Shown here in pieces: positions 45,637 to 57,900 of a stretch of DNA of 64,000 nt; within the stretch, counting starts at the first letter, position 1, and every line of letters begins with the position of its first letter. The notes under the pieces are model-generated. The model did no database searches and was not told where the DNA came from. It saw nothing but the letters and a program-made list of their open reading frames with translations. The translations under genes were made by a program, and so were the position numbers. This DNA is from Drechmeria coniospora (lineage: Eukaryota > Ascomycota > Sordariomycetes > Hypocreales > Ophiocordycipitaceae): the NCBI RefSeq assembly GCF_001625195.1, contig NC_054389.1, positions 1,860,001 to 1,924,000 on the forward strand. Reading direction: 5' to 3'.

Positions 45637-47242
45637 TCATTTTAAGAGACCGCCAGGATCCGCAAACTCCAAGTCATGTTGGCTGCTGCTCAGATGCACC
45701 GGCCGCTTCTGCGGAATTGGTTCGAGCTCCGAGCCGCCCCTGGCCCTCGCTCGAGACGGGTGCGGGCTGGCAGGGACCGCAAGCCCATCGAGGTCTTGCA
45801 GGAGCGCCGCCGACCCTCGTCGGACGCCCACCGTGCTCGCGGGAACGGAGGCAGGAGGCGCGCCATACGGGGAGCCGGGGGCCGGGGTCGACGACGGACC
45901 GCTTCCGCGCCGGTAGCCGCCGCCGGTGCCGCCGCCCGCCTCGCCGTCGAGCAGGCCGCCGACGTCCAGGAAGGACAGGCGCCGCTTCCGCGGGTCGGTT
46001 TTCGAGAGCGGGTCGAGCGGGACGAGAAGGTCGTCGCTGTGCTCGCTGTTGCTTGCCCGGCTCGTTGAGCCTTGCCAGTCGACGCCGTACTCTTCGCGGT
46101 GCTTGAAGACGGGAGTCGTGGAGAAGTGCTCGGTCGCGGGGCTCCTCGGCGGCTCCTGAAGCTCGGGGTCGACGCTCAGGCCGACGTCTCGCACGAGATC
46201 CTCATCGCTGCCCCACTGCTGCTGCAGGGTTGGCCGTCGGGCGCTGCTGGACCGGTCGAAGGAGTCGGCGGCCGAGTTTCGGTGGAATTTTTGCTTCTTG
46301 ATGCCGCGGTCGCGAACGAAGGAGCCCAGGACGAGGGCGTTGGCGGCGGCCGTGGCGAAGAGCAGCTCGACCGAGGCGAGGAGGGATCGGATCTGCTGGC
46401 CGCCGCGTTCCTCCATGGTCCGCGGCAGCCGGTACAAGGTGACGACGACGACAGACAGGCTGAGGGAAAATAGCAGGATGAGGTGGATCTTGCGCTTCAA
46501 CTTCATCTGACTCCGAACGATGATGGGAATGGGAAAGAAGACGAGCAGGGCGTCGGTGACGACGTTGCAGGTGGTCATGGTGATGAGCTGAACATAGGCC
46601 TGCCGGCACTGGCCGCCCGGATCCGGCAGGACTTGCCAGTAGCGACGGAAGGGCGAGCATTCGACCAGCGTGCCGACGACGACGGCGACAAAGGTGAGGG
46701 CCAGAGTCAGCCGGATGGCGATCAAGGTCACTTGGTGGGAGCGCGACCAGGTGAGATCGGTCAGTCGTCGGAGAAACTCGAGAATGGCCAACTTGAGAAT
46801 CCACAGGCTGCAGTGGAGCATGAAAAGTTAGCCCTCGGGGTTGCGAGCGCGAGCGATGGCTCGTTCCAATCGGCGCACCGGCCTTGACGGCAGCGAGGCG
46901 AACTTACGTCGCGCCGTAAAAGATCCTGCTGGCGAGGACCAGGCCACTGGCGATGGACTTTTGGCGCAGCTGGGTGGGGGTTAATTCGAGACGGCTGAAA
47001 TCGGCGTTGTTGGTGCCGTATCGGAGGACGAAATGAAGGCAGACCATGCGCAGGAAGAGCGGGACGAGGGCGAGGGAGGCGATCTTGTCCTCGAGGAAGA
47101 GCTTCTCGGTTCGGATGAAACGGCCGACGACGCGGAGGATGATCATGAGGGCGCAGAAGGACGTCATCCACCAGCACACAAGCAGCGTCGGCTTGTCCTC
47201 GCGATAGTCCCGGAGAGTCGGGGGATCGGAATAGAGCGTCAT
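45637..47242 (-). CDS. Fungal rhodopsin-domain (SAT4/PTH11-like) seven-helix membrane protein
   Basis: Two exons, 47242-46908 and 46807-45637, join in phase through a GTAAGT...GCTAACT...CAG intron and give 501 residues. Hydrophobic helices are visible from about residue 20 (LLVCWWMTSFCALMIILRVV), 50 (KIASLALVPLFLRMVCLHFV), 95, 113 (LWILKLAILEFLRRL), 138 (IAIRLTLALTFVAVVVGTL), 180 (LITMTTCNVVTDALLVFFPI) and 215, with one more near 245. CNVVTDALLVFFPIPII and the CSPFRRYWQV loop are hallmarks of the fungal rhodopsin-domain family. The last 230 residues are a soluble, Ser/Pro/Arg-rich tail, probably cytoplasmic and phosphorylatable. Members include PTH11-like putative receptors, but many have no known ligand, so receptor function is an inference. 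No extracellular CFEM domain is present. Confidence 0.85.
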
Positions 47243-49419
47243 GCCGTCGAGGGCGCAGGTCCACGCTCGTCGACCTCCGCAGAGGATTCGACGAGCGAGG
47301 AGGGCCGTCGTTCAATTGATGTTGATTCGGTCGCGGGCGCGCACACGACGAGACGTCCGACGCAAGCTCGGCCGGTGCGTGCGGGTGGCGGCGCCGGCTG
47401 CTTCAGGACGACATGAAGCCGCAAGCCGTCGGGTCGGCGGATCGGGGTTCGTCGGACGATGGCAACGGCGAGGCGGGGGGTCGGAGGCTATCCGGAAACG
47501 ACGGCGTGTCGTCTTCGTCTCCGTCGTCGTCCTCTCCGGCCTTGGTCGTGGTCAAGGGGCAACGCCAGGCGCGAGGATCAGTGACGGCCGTACTCGGGCA
47601 TGCAGGCCAGGGTCCGGTGGAGGGCGAGAGCATGTGCGAGGAGGAGGGGGAACGGATGGAGGAGGCGGCCGGGTGGACGGCCAAGCCCAAGTACATGTAT
47701 GGCGCGAGCTCGGAGCACAGAGGGATGGGATGCCGTTGCGGAGGCGGCAGGGCAGAGCAGGGCAGTGCAGCGCACCAGAGATTGGGACTCGGAAGCGGTA
47801 AGCAGACGACGACGGCGACCGACTGGACGTGTGCGGTAGCACCTGCGCGCACATGGCGCGAGCACCGCGCTCGGCAGCATGGACAAGATATCATGTACCC
47901 TGCCAGCGAGGCCGGTGACGTGCATGATTCCCTGCCATGTCGCACCGAAGTGGCAAGCCACTGGTAAGCCGGTCGGGGCCCTGCGACGCATACGAGACCG
48001 TGAGCGCTTGTCCTCGGTAGTGATTCGTACAGGCCATTCGCTGCAGACTGCGGAGCCGCCACGGCAGGGTCAGGGTAGGGGGTGCCGGGACAAGGGGCGG
48101 ACCCATTCGACCAGCCTCGGACGAGCCAGGTGAGGTCCATCCATCACCATCATCATCAGGATGGACTGTGGATCGGACGGAAGCCGAACTGGGCGAAACT
48201 GCCGCATGCTGGCCAGGGAAGGCGGGACGCTTCGGCTTTGGCCACGGGCGACGACGAAGGGCAGGGCGGGAACATGCTGCGCGCGCACGAGGATGATGAT
48301 TGCCGCCGCTCCAGCCGATGGTTGCTGATGGCAGACAGCCTGCTTCCCGTCCAATGCGAGTCCGTATTATTACTCCGTACTCCGCATCCGTACTCGCCGC
48401 TGCTGCACTGAAGATGTCGACACGCCTCCCCCACCTTTTCTGCCTGCTGTCTACCTTTCCATGGTTGGGAGAATGAAGGCAGGCCGACCTGACGGAACCC
48501 GTTCGTGCTCGGACGGATAGGGACCGTCATGGAGTCGAGACTCGAACTGAGCGACTCGCCGCGAGCCGGTGGCGCCTCGTTGAGCCGACTCGCAGACATG
48601 GCAGACACCACTGGCCGTGCAAGGAATCCACGGGCCTCTGCCGACGGTCGAGGATGAGGGGAGGGTGGATGGCTGGCTCCGATTACTTGGTGCGTTCGGG
48701 GGTGCACCAAGAGAGCTAGTGGGGATTTGGTGGCTGGCGAGCTGTTCCCTGCGGGCGGAGAGGATGCAAGATCCGCACCTGGTGGAAAACATGTGCTTGT
48801 CCACCTACCTCGGGAACCGTGGTATTACTAATTACCTGCAAACACTTTGTAACAGTAACAGTAAGCATCCGTACTTGTGCTCAATATTGCTTGGGTATCC
48901 TGCTTGCATTCCGTACCGCACGCAAGAACCGTTCAAGGTGCCGGTGACGACGGACCACAGGTCGAAGTGCGTGCCCTCGTGCGAGGAATCATTGCCGGCG
49001 TGCAACGGCGGCCAAGGTAGGAGGGATTCGGCCAAGGCGAAGAAAAGGATGTCGTCCCACGGTAATCGGATATCGTTGGCCCGCATACCCAAAGTGTTCT
49101 GCCGTTGCACCCGAGGACTTCAGGCGATGGTTGGGAGGCCGAGGTGGGGATGCCACGATCAGGGTTCAGGAGTCCTGTGCAGGCACGAGCACTGCGTACC
49201 CGTACACCTACTCGAGTCGAGCGTCGGACAAGCATGAGCAGCTCAGCATCGGCGGCTGTGTCGTTGGCGACGTATCGGGCCGCCGTCAACCACGGCATCG
49301 GTCTCGGTCCAGGCAAGCAACGTGTGACGAGCGGCCAGTCTGCCAATGTCAAGCCTCGCCGTCGCTGATGGTCGTACTTTGTCAGCGCCGCCTCGTTGCT
49401 GTACAGTCATGGCACTCGA

Positions 49420-49790
49420 ACCTGTACAAGTACTTGAGTACACCTACTGCAATTATTACAAGCATACCCTGCACAGAGTACAAGTGCTTGTACAGTATTA
49501 CTCTGTACAAGTGCTTAGCGAGCTGGCGTTGGATACGTGGAAGCTGCCACCTACATGTGCTAGTAGTACGGAGTTGCAAGGTTAGTATTACTGCCTTGCA
49601 CATACATGAACAAGTATCAATCCATGTGCTTGTACTCCATACTGTATGCTTTGGTTCCACGGGCCCGGACAGCGAACAAAGTAAGTAGGTGTAGGATAGG
49701 CACGTACAACTACAGTAAGTAATGCATGAACATGCAGTACATGTCCTGTACTCGGTACGTTCCTCGCTGCAGCACACGTAATACCGAGGA
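49420..49790. repeat. GTAC-rich repeat island
   Basis: Repeated words such as GTACAAGTACTTGAGTAC and GTACAAGTGCTTGTAC, with ACATGTAC-type motifs. Few copies carry the CGGAGTA core here, so this is a GTAC-rich variant of the class. Confidence 0.7.
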
Positions 49791-51119
49791 ATTATTCGTA
49801 CACGCACCCGTAATTACTTCATACAGCACGAGTGCTGCATGTTCGAGTACATGCACGTGCTGGCAGGTGCACAGCACTGCATCTGCACTCCCGCCGTTGG
49901 CACGCGCAGGGGCAGAGTTCCGCATGGCCAGGGTGCGTCGGGCAGGTCGGTCGAGGTGGCAAATGCGGTCGTCGATCGGTCGATTACGGTACGGCGTACT
50001 CCGTAGAATGCGAGCACCTAGCTGCCGTGATCATCACTGCACTTCAGAGCACGAGTACTTATCATTCTCCGCAGAGAACAAGGAGCGAGCCTGTCTCTCG
50101 CGCGCCGATCATGGGTGGTTCCTGCCACGCCATGGCATCCATAATGCTCCTTCTCCCACATCCAATCAAGATGCCAAGGGCCCCCAACTGCTCCTTCCGT
50201 AGTAGGTATCAGTCCGACCAAGGTACCCAAGCTCTCGTGGGTAACATGCGTCATGCATGCAACAGCGTCCGCTCTGCTGGTGCTGGTATGGGAAAGACGG
50301 CGCATGAGGCGGCAGGTAGAAGCCAGGTAGTGGCTGCGGAGTACGCCGTGCTGTCCTCGCGCCTGCCATCACGGACCTGGGGGAGTGATGCCGAACGGAA
50401 AGCACGTCCCGCACTTGCACGTACATACCTGCACGTGCATGTCGTCCTGTGCGGAGTGCAGGTCTAGTATTGCCTAGTGCTGCCTTTCTCGCGGGAGCGA
50501 GGTTGGTCGGTTAGTACTAGGTAGGCAGTATCCTGCAGGGCGGTCGACGGCACTACGGACTGACAATCACCCGCGGTCGACACCTCGGTGCTCCGACCGC
50601 CCCAGACCAACAGCCAGCAGAGTGCCGGGCCTCGAATCGAACGGCGAACCAGCACGGACGCGTGCGCGCCGCACCGGTAGGGGTGTGTTTTGGGAGTGAG
50701 TGTGGGCGCATTCATCCTCGTACCGAGTGTTCAATTGAACAGCATCTCCGGAACGGCCAAGTCGATCCGCCGCTTCTCGCTGGCATTGCCTAAACTGGTT
50801 CTTTGAAGGCGAAATCCCTGGCTTTCCTTTTCCTCATCGACGACGAGGCTGGAGGGGCGGCCACCTACTTGCACAGGTGGTGGCATGGGTACCAAGTGTC
50901 CCGCCGCACGTGGGGTGGAAGTGCTGTGCAAGTCTTTGCCGAGCACTGGGCTCGTACGCAAGCAGGCACGGTGCCTCACGATTTCGGACGGGCACGCCGA
51001 GTACAAGTGCTGCAACATGCTGCAGGAGTACATGTGCTGCACGGCGGAGGTCCTACAAGCTACAGCACCAGGTGTGTTGTACTTGAATGGCGCAAGTGAT
51101 TTGGTCGGTGCCGATTGAA

Positions 51120-51660
51120 CGGGCGGGCATGTACGGAGTAAACAGCAAGTATTACATTGCGAGTACTAATCCAACTTGCCTGAAAGCGGGGTATCGAACG
51201 CGACGACCGACCGAATCCCATGTGACGTAAGTACGGTGCTTGTTGATGTGATTCATTGCCTGATTGCTATCATACTTGTACTATACGTGACGCAGTCCTG
51301 TGCGGAGTACGTGTACACCATGCAGCACAGTCAGAGCATGGAGCTGTACTAGGTATTATACAGCACCATGCCTGCCTCGTATCTGGTACCTATGTATTAC
51401 CAAGGTAACGCCAATGTACGTCTACATATAAGTACTTGGGTGTGCTCGTGCTCCCACAAAAGAACAAGCACACCATCAGCAGTCTCAGTTACCTACCGCC
51501 AATGAGCAACATACATACCTATCCACGAAGCGCGTGTACATGTACGGAGTTTGTGCGGACCATGTAATATTGTAATACGCTGGCAAGTACGGAGTACGGA
51601 GTACGATATCCCGCCCAAGTACTTGTACGGAGTACTACATGTACACATGCATGTCGTCAT
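51120..51660. repeat. GTAC/TACGGAGTA repeat island
   Basis: Contains tandem TACGGAGTACGGAGTAC at about 51586-51604 and further copies at 51541, 51625 and 51129. It is the same class as the other islands. Confidence 0.8.
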
Positions 51661-52917
51661 TCGTACCAGCCCCCCCCTACTCGTAGGACGTACAAACACT
51701 GTAACACGGTGTACGTCTACTGGCAATAATTACTCGACCGCTGCACCTTTACGCGGATGCATTGCCCCCGCCTCATTATCATGGCGGCTCAAAAGTGCCG
51801 ACTCTCCTTGCCCAGCTGGGGCCGCATTCGTCCACCTTGAGCCCATCACACCTCGACGACGGTAGGACAGGTGATTCATATCGCCATCCATCCGGATCGT
51901 CGTGCCGCGCTTTTCCGCCGCTGCGACGGCAGCTTCTGGATTGCCACGTTCAAGCAGAATCCCTCCCGTACAAGCGCACGTCCTCATGCTCGGTTCGGAC
52001 GAGATGGAGAAGGGTGACCTTTCACCATGGCCAACGTTTTCGCCAGCGAGCATGTACTTCCTTGGATATCGGCACTTCACTCGGGGCGGCAATCCTGGTC
52101 CACACTCCGCCGTTCGCTCCTTGACCGTCCTTGTGTTGAATCAACGCGTCACCTGCCTGTACCGTGCGAGCGGTGCCCCAGGCCAAGACCGACTTCGAGG
52201 CTCGACCCGAGTGAGGCCTGCTCCATAATAGATTGCTGCATCCATCTGCTTTGTGTTGTCTTCATTTTCATCTTTGCCCTCGCCAGCAGCCATTGTTCAA
52301 GTGAGGGCTCTCGCGTACATTCAGTAAGGAGTTTTGTGCGACTCAAGCTGTTGTACATGTACTGCAAATTATGAGAATACGGCGTACTTCGTAGTTCAAG
52401 CAGGTCGGTGCCTGTAATTACAGGCGAGCACAGACACTGACATGCAAGCACGGTAAATGTACGGATACAGTGCACAAGTAAGCACACGCGTCAGGCCATG
52501 TGACGCACCGCACAAGCGAAGCACGACATTACGTGTTCATGCAAGTACATGAACGGCGTGCAACTATGCAGAATGTGCTGCGCACGAGTACCAGTACGGA
52601 GCACTCCGAATGGAGTACAGAACGGACCGTTGCTGTGCGTTCCGCTACTCACGTCCCAAGTATACCGACGCCCTACGGACTTGACGATCACTGACCACCA
52701 TTGCCCTTCACCATACCAACAACGGCCATGGCCGGCGTCGGATGGGCTCATCACCGGCTCCGTCCCCTACCTACGCAGTAGCCAACCTGCATGCCCGACC
52801 CATCCTCGGAGCCGTACGCTTGCCTGAGCTCACGACGACTCCGAATGCTGTCCCCGCCTTCGCCTCCCAGGCGCACCGTCCGGGTGGTTGCAATTCTGGC
52901 CATAAAGATAAAAAAAA

Positions 52918-53690
52918 AACCACAGGTTGTTTCGTTCTTTCGCCGGTTTTGGAGGAGGCAGGTTGGCCTTTTTCACCTGTTCAACATCTGCATCAAGGCA
53001 AGGCCGGACGAGAACCATTGGGAAGCCTATGCCTTGCGATTTGTTGCCACCCATACTTCCATTCCCGTTCCGAAGCTTTACTACGCCTTCACCCATAAAG
53101 GCAATTCCTAAGTACATCGTTATGCGTCACATAAAGGGGGAAATGGCAGCCCAGGATGGATACGCCGTACCGAAGAGTCGAAGACGAAAGTTCTCGAGCA
53201 ACTGCGCGGCATCATCGAGCCTCGCTCGGTCCCTCCTCCCGACGGGGCCGCCGTTGCCAGCCTCGACGGTGGTCCCTTCTACGACTACCGCTTGTCCAAG
53301 CTGCACTGGGGCACGTTCGCCACCGTCCGCAAGTTCCACGAGGCCCTCATCGACGACATCAGTTTGGATACCGAATACACTTCCCTCCCAACATATCTGA
53401 CGCATTCCGATCTGCTTGCCTTCTATCGACAAGCTGGGAACGAGTTGGTACTGACCCACGGTGAGCTAAGTAGCTTGAACATTTTGCTCCGGGGGGATGA
53501 AGTTGTTGGCATTGTTGACTGGGAAACGGCAGAATGGTTTCGGCCGTACCGGGAGTATACCTGTGCGAATAACGTCAACCCGTTGAATCCATTCTGGGCC
53601 GACCCCGTCGATCAGTTTCTAACACCAATGCCGGAAGAATTGAAGATGGATACCATCAGACGCAAGTACTTCGGCACCTTCTGGCATTCG
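52918..53690 (+). pseudogene. Decayed aminoglycoside-phosphotransferase-like (APH family) gene
   Basis: Remnant of a fungal APH-type kinase-fold gene. Similarity runs through three frame segments. The first (to 53111) has CIKARPDENHWEAYALRFVA and SIPVPKLYYAFTHKG. The second (about 53113-53155) has KYIVMRHIKGEM. The third (from about 53160) has EESKTKVLEQLRGIIEPRS, SDLLAFYRQAGNELVLTHGE, GIVDWETAEWF and the terminal RRKYFGTF. The frame moves +1 at a four-base excess (TAAG/AAGT near 53110) and back by one lost base near 53150, so segments 1 and 3 share a frame. The Brenner motif reads HGELSSLN instead of HGDL, which changes a catalytic Asp. The usual stop just after KYFG is missing. No intron can explain these breaks because conserved residues lie on both sides. 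Confidence 0.75.
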
Positions 53691-54027
53691 GCCATTCCCC
53701 CTGCACCTTCATCCTCGACTCTTTGTTGTATGCTGGATGGGTTGAACACCAGAAGCGGTCAAAGTTGTCGCCCAAATCCATCACATGTCCCGCCCTGCAG
53801 CGTTTGCCTCATCGTGACCTTGCACTCTGTCGAAATGATGAGACGCACCTTCTTCTCCTCGACGGAGTTTACGGCAGTGTCTGGAATCGAGTCCCTCTTG
53901 AAGTTTCTATAGAGGATTTCCCATAATGTTGACTGGCCGGATGCTACGGCGGGCATGATTGAAACAGCTCATTGCATGAGATCAGCTGGGTTGGGCCTGG
54001 ACACCACTCAAATGCTGCCATGAATAT
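53691..54027. other. Intergenic stretch after the APH pseudogene
   Basis: A plus-strand frame at 53723-53926 stays open but has no recognisable domain. It is probably decayed sequence continuing from the pseudogene. Confidence 0.4.
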
Positions 54028-54230
54028 TTAGTCCACCAGGTTCAGACATAGCTCCCGCACGATATCATCAGTCACTGCCGGATCCGCCCTTGTCCAATCG
54101 ACACTCGTCAAGCACCACCCGGCTGTCTCATCCTGGATGGATGCGATGGCCTGCAGAAAATCGATAACCGATGTCTAGATCCAAGGCCAAGGATGAATCA
54201 GGATGCGCCGTGCCTCTTGCTAGCCTCCTG
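54028..54230 (-). pseudogene. Degenerate duplicate of the 3' end of the tubulin cofactor D gene
   Basis: The plus-strand sequence AGCTCCCGCACGATATCATC at about 54050 aligns without gaps to AGCTCTCGCACGATGCCGTC at about 54921 in the last exon of the neighbouring cofactor D gene. Similarity continues for roughly 180 bp to CCTCCTG at about 54230, matching CCTCCTG near 55100. By eye about 70% of bases match over the first 60. Read on the minus strand, the relic keeps VDW, AD and DDIVREL near its end and a stop at nearly the same place as the intact gene. It has an internal stop and frame changes further upstream (QEASKRHGAS, then stop). It is a fragment of an old tandem duplication, not a working gene. 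Confidence 0.75.
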
Positions 54231-54900
54231 ACGTGAACCGCCATAGGATGTGCAGGTATGTCGCTCATCGCGCCCCTCTGGAAGACATGCGAATACTTCT
54301 ACTCAAGAACTCTACCCATTCATAGATTCATTGCCTCTGACTTGTTATAAAAGCAACTAAGTAGGTCCATCTCCTGCTGCCCATCTCGTGCTGAATTCGC
54401 CCCCCTTGAACCTAGTACGCCTTTCATGCGGTTAAGATGGATCATTCGTATCGACAGGAACCGGGTTTATCGTACTGTGCCTTTCCGCCGCCGGACGTCG
54501 ACCTACGAGTCTCTGCCACGTAGGAAGAATCGGCGTCTGTAGGCGTGCACAATGGTACGTTGTCAGACGTTGACAGGTGGTAGTACGCCAACCGATAGCG
54601 CTCAGGTACACTTGACGGAAGCTGCCAATGTACACTCATATAACGCATGCGAAACCTCCGAGTCCGATCTGGGCACGATTCTGACCATCAGTTTAAGCAG
54701 TGATGCCAGAGGTGTGAAGGTAGAGACGATCGGATGCCAATGCTTTGGCGTCCTCTATCATTCAGGCTTTCACTGTCGACCGAACCCATCCAGATGACCG
54801 ATGTAGACGATTTCTAGCATCGAAGATCTGCCACCCATCTCAGTGTGAATGGCATGACTCCTGGAAGGGACGGGAGTGTGTTTTCGTCTGACCAAACACG
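54231..54900. other. Spacer between cofactor D relic and intact gene
   Basis: No CDS was recognised. It may be decayed remains of the same duplication, but no alignment to the intact gene was visible by eye beyond 54230. Confidence 0.4.
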
Positions 54901-57900
54901 TCAATTTGCAGGGACTGGCCAGAGCTCTCGCACGATGCCGTCAATCATCGCTCTGTCGGCCGTCGCCCAATCGACGCCCATCAAGCCCCGTCCGTCTGCC
55001 TTGTCGTCGATGGATGTAACGCCCCAAAGTTCGTCGATAACGGCCGTCCGCACCCGCGGCCACGGATGGAGTAGGAAAGCGCCGAGCCTCGTGCGCGCCT
55101 CCTGCACTCCGGCGGCCGTTGCTTCGCTGCCGGCGGCCCCGTCCACTCCGAGAGAGGCCACGCACCCGTAGACCTTGATGCAGGCCAGCAGCTTCCGAAC
55201 ACTGCCAGATTTGTAGCCCGCCTTCTGCGTCTTCAGGCACAGGCTGCGGAGGTTCACGTGGCGCCATTTCGGGAACAGTCCGCAGTGGAAGAGAAAGGCG
55301 ACCACTTCCAGCGTCGGAATCACGACGCGATCCTCGCCTCGGGGTGTCCCTATATTTTGCATGAGCCCGGCGCAGACGGAGTCGAGCTTGTCCGGGGATG
55401 CCTCGCAAAAGTTTGTCAGTGCCGTGCGGCTGGCCATGACGAGGTCGTCATTGCCCGTGTCGGCCGATGTGACGAAACCGGCGAGCAGCTCGGCCATCCA
55501 GGATCCTGCGTTGGCCTTGGCCGCCCGTTCCATTACCGGGAGGAGGCAGTCGAGCGAGCCGAGCGCAAGTAGTGCGTTGAAGTAGAGCGTGGAGGAGGAA
55601 GTGAGGGACTCGAACCGTTCGACGTGTCTGAACCGTGTTAGTTGCCGAGGCGGACCGCATGACATTTGCCACGACAAAGGACAACTCCCAAAAAGCACAG
55701 CAACAGGTGACTCACTTCGGTTGGAGCGCCAATGCCACGGCCGCTTTGGCTTCAGGTCGCACACGATCCAATTTCTCGGCCGAGAGACGAAGAACGCTGC
55801 GGAAGAGCACCTCGATGGATTCCTGTACCCACCTCTCCTGGCACCGCTCCGCGTCGGCCAGGTCCTCCCACAAGACCTGTACGGCACGCAAGGCCTGCAA
55901 TCGAACGTGGGATCCGACATCGCCACGTGCATTCGTTGTGTAGTCGTCGAGCCCGTCCCGCAGCATGCCAAGGAAGGTCAAGGGTTTGGCCCGGAGCACT
56001 CGACTGCGTACGAGGCTCTGCAGAATAGCGACCCTGGTCTCCGTCTCCCCGTCCACCCTCCAGCGTTCGAGTAGCGCCTCGCAAACGGCATCGGTCTCTG
56101 CGGTGCTCCGGCTCGCAAGCTCGGCAAGGGGTTGCGCGAGGCTGAGTGCGAGGAAGTAGCCATGGCCCGTGGACGCCGCGCGACCGGCCGGCTTGTTTCG
56201 CACCGCGGCCGCCAACTCCTGCAGTGTAGCGGCACGGTCGTCAGGTTTAGAGAAGAGCAGGAGTAGGAGGGCGGCTGCGGCTGCGGGCTCGACCGTTTCG
56301 CCCTCGTTTCTGCCAAGCCAGGTTGGGAGGACGACGCGAAGTCTGGAGGTCAAGAGCTCTGTGTCGGCATGCACGACATCTTGCGAGTCGAGAGCGGAGA
56401 CGAGCTGGAGGTGGCTTCGTGCCATCGAAGGGGTGAGAACACGCTCCCCCGTCACCGCGCTGGCCGTGGACCCGCCCGGCAACGATATTGCCTGGAGGAT
56501 TGGCAGCGACGAGAGAACAAGCTTGCTTGCTGCCTCGGCGATCAACTCCGGTTTTCGGTACTCGACAGAGGCGCAGTCTTCGAGCATCACAGATACGCTG
56601 GCGAGGGCATCGTGCAGCGTGACGGACATGTTCAAGTTGCTCTCCGGACCACCCTCCCGAGCGGCCTGCATCGCTTGCGGCAGCTGGTCGAGGATCGAAG
56701 CGAGGCAGAGCAGGAGGCCGTGCCGCTCCTCTACCTGTCGCTTCGCAAGAGACTGGATCCTCCGCGTGATGGCCCTGATGGACGTGTCGACCCGCGACAG
56801 AACACCTCCCGGGGCGAGCTTGGACAACTCGGCCTCGGACGCGCCCAAGGCAGCGCCGGCAACTCGCCGGCATGACGCATCGGGGTCCCCAATGCCTCGC
56901 CAGCCAAGAATCCCGTCCACGATGGCCTCGCCGTACTGGGGTGAGAGCTTGGTGGCCTTCTTGGCGACCTCCTCGATGGCCCGCGACCTCCTGGCGACGG
57001 CGTGGTAGTCGACCGTCTGGACGACGGCAATGCCGTGCTCGACAGTGTTGGGATGGCGGCCGATGAGCTCCTGCAGGGCGGCCGAGGCGCCGCGACGGAT
57101 GTTGCCTGCGGGATCCAGTGATGCCGTGGTGACGAGCTCAACGGCCAGCAGCTGCAGGATGGACGTGCCGGACCGGCATGCTTTGGCGGCGAAAATGGAC
57201 TTTGTCGGGACGGCGAGGAGCTCGTCGGTCGTGTACCGACGGGCAACGGCCCAGATGCCGAAGCAGGCGGCATCACGAACGTTGGATCCCACACTGCCAC
57301 CGGAGGTGCTGCGCTGCTCAAAGGAGAGCCCGAGGAGGAGGGCGTGGATGATGTCGGGAAGCTGGCTCGCGGGTGGCGATCGCCGATACAGCAGATGCGA
57401 GAGGGTGAGCGTCAATCCATGCCACTCGAGGTGGCTGACGGCCGACAGGTTGCGGACCGGCTTGACGGCGTCGCCTCCCGTCGGCTTGGCCCACAAGACG
57501 TTTCGGTTCAGGGACTCCAGCACGGCGTCGACGACCTGCGAGGCCATGGCGGGGTCGAGCTTCAGCGTGACGATGCTGAGGGCTTTGCTGGCAGACAGAC
57601 GGACGGGGGTATCGCCATCGGAGACGCTCTCGAGGAGGTAGCCGATGATGGTCTCGATCATTTCCGTCGTCGCCACGTCTTCCGTCCTCCTGCGAAGGAG
57701 CGAGACGGCGACGGAGCGGACGAGCTTGACGATGATCTTTCGCACGAGAGCGAGGGGGAGGAGCAGTTTCGAGAGCTCATCTTGGCCCGTCGCGATGCCG
57801 TGGACGAGGTGGAGGATTTTGGGGAGATGCTCGTCCATGTCCGACGTCTCGGCCGAGGAGCGCAGCAGGCCGGCGAGGAAGCACAAGACGCCGATGTAGA

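Larger units (their letters stand above)
47243..52917. other. Long gene-poor stretch with repeat islands
   Basis: About 5.7 kb without a recognised gene. Open frames near 47400-48700 are GC-rich shadows with no domain. Two GTAC/TACGGAGTA islands (49420-49790 and 51120-51660) and scattered words near 48365, 50000 and 52370-52610 lie in it. The first few hundred bases are the promoter of the rhodopsin-domain gene. Confidence 0.5.

Noticed and set aside
48530..48570. Possible tRNA B-box-like sequence (minus strand, CAGTTCGAGTCTC)
   Set aside because: No matching A box, acceptor stem or anticodon arm could be folded around it.
53723..53926. Short open frame after the APH pseudogene
   Set aside because: No recognisable domain and no splice signals. 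More likely decayed flanking sequence.
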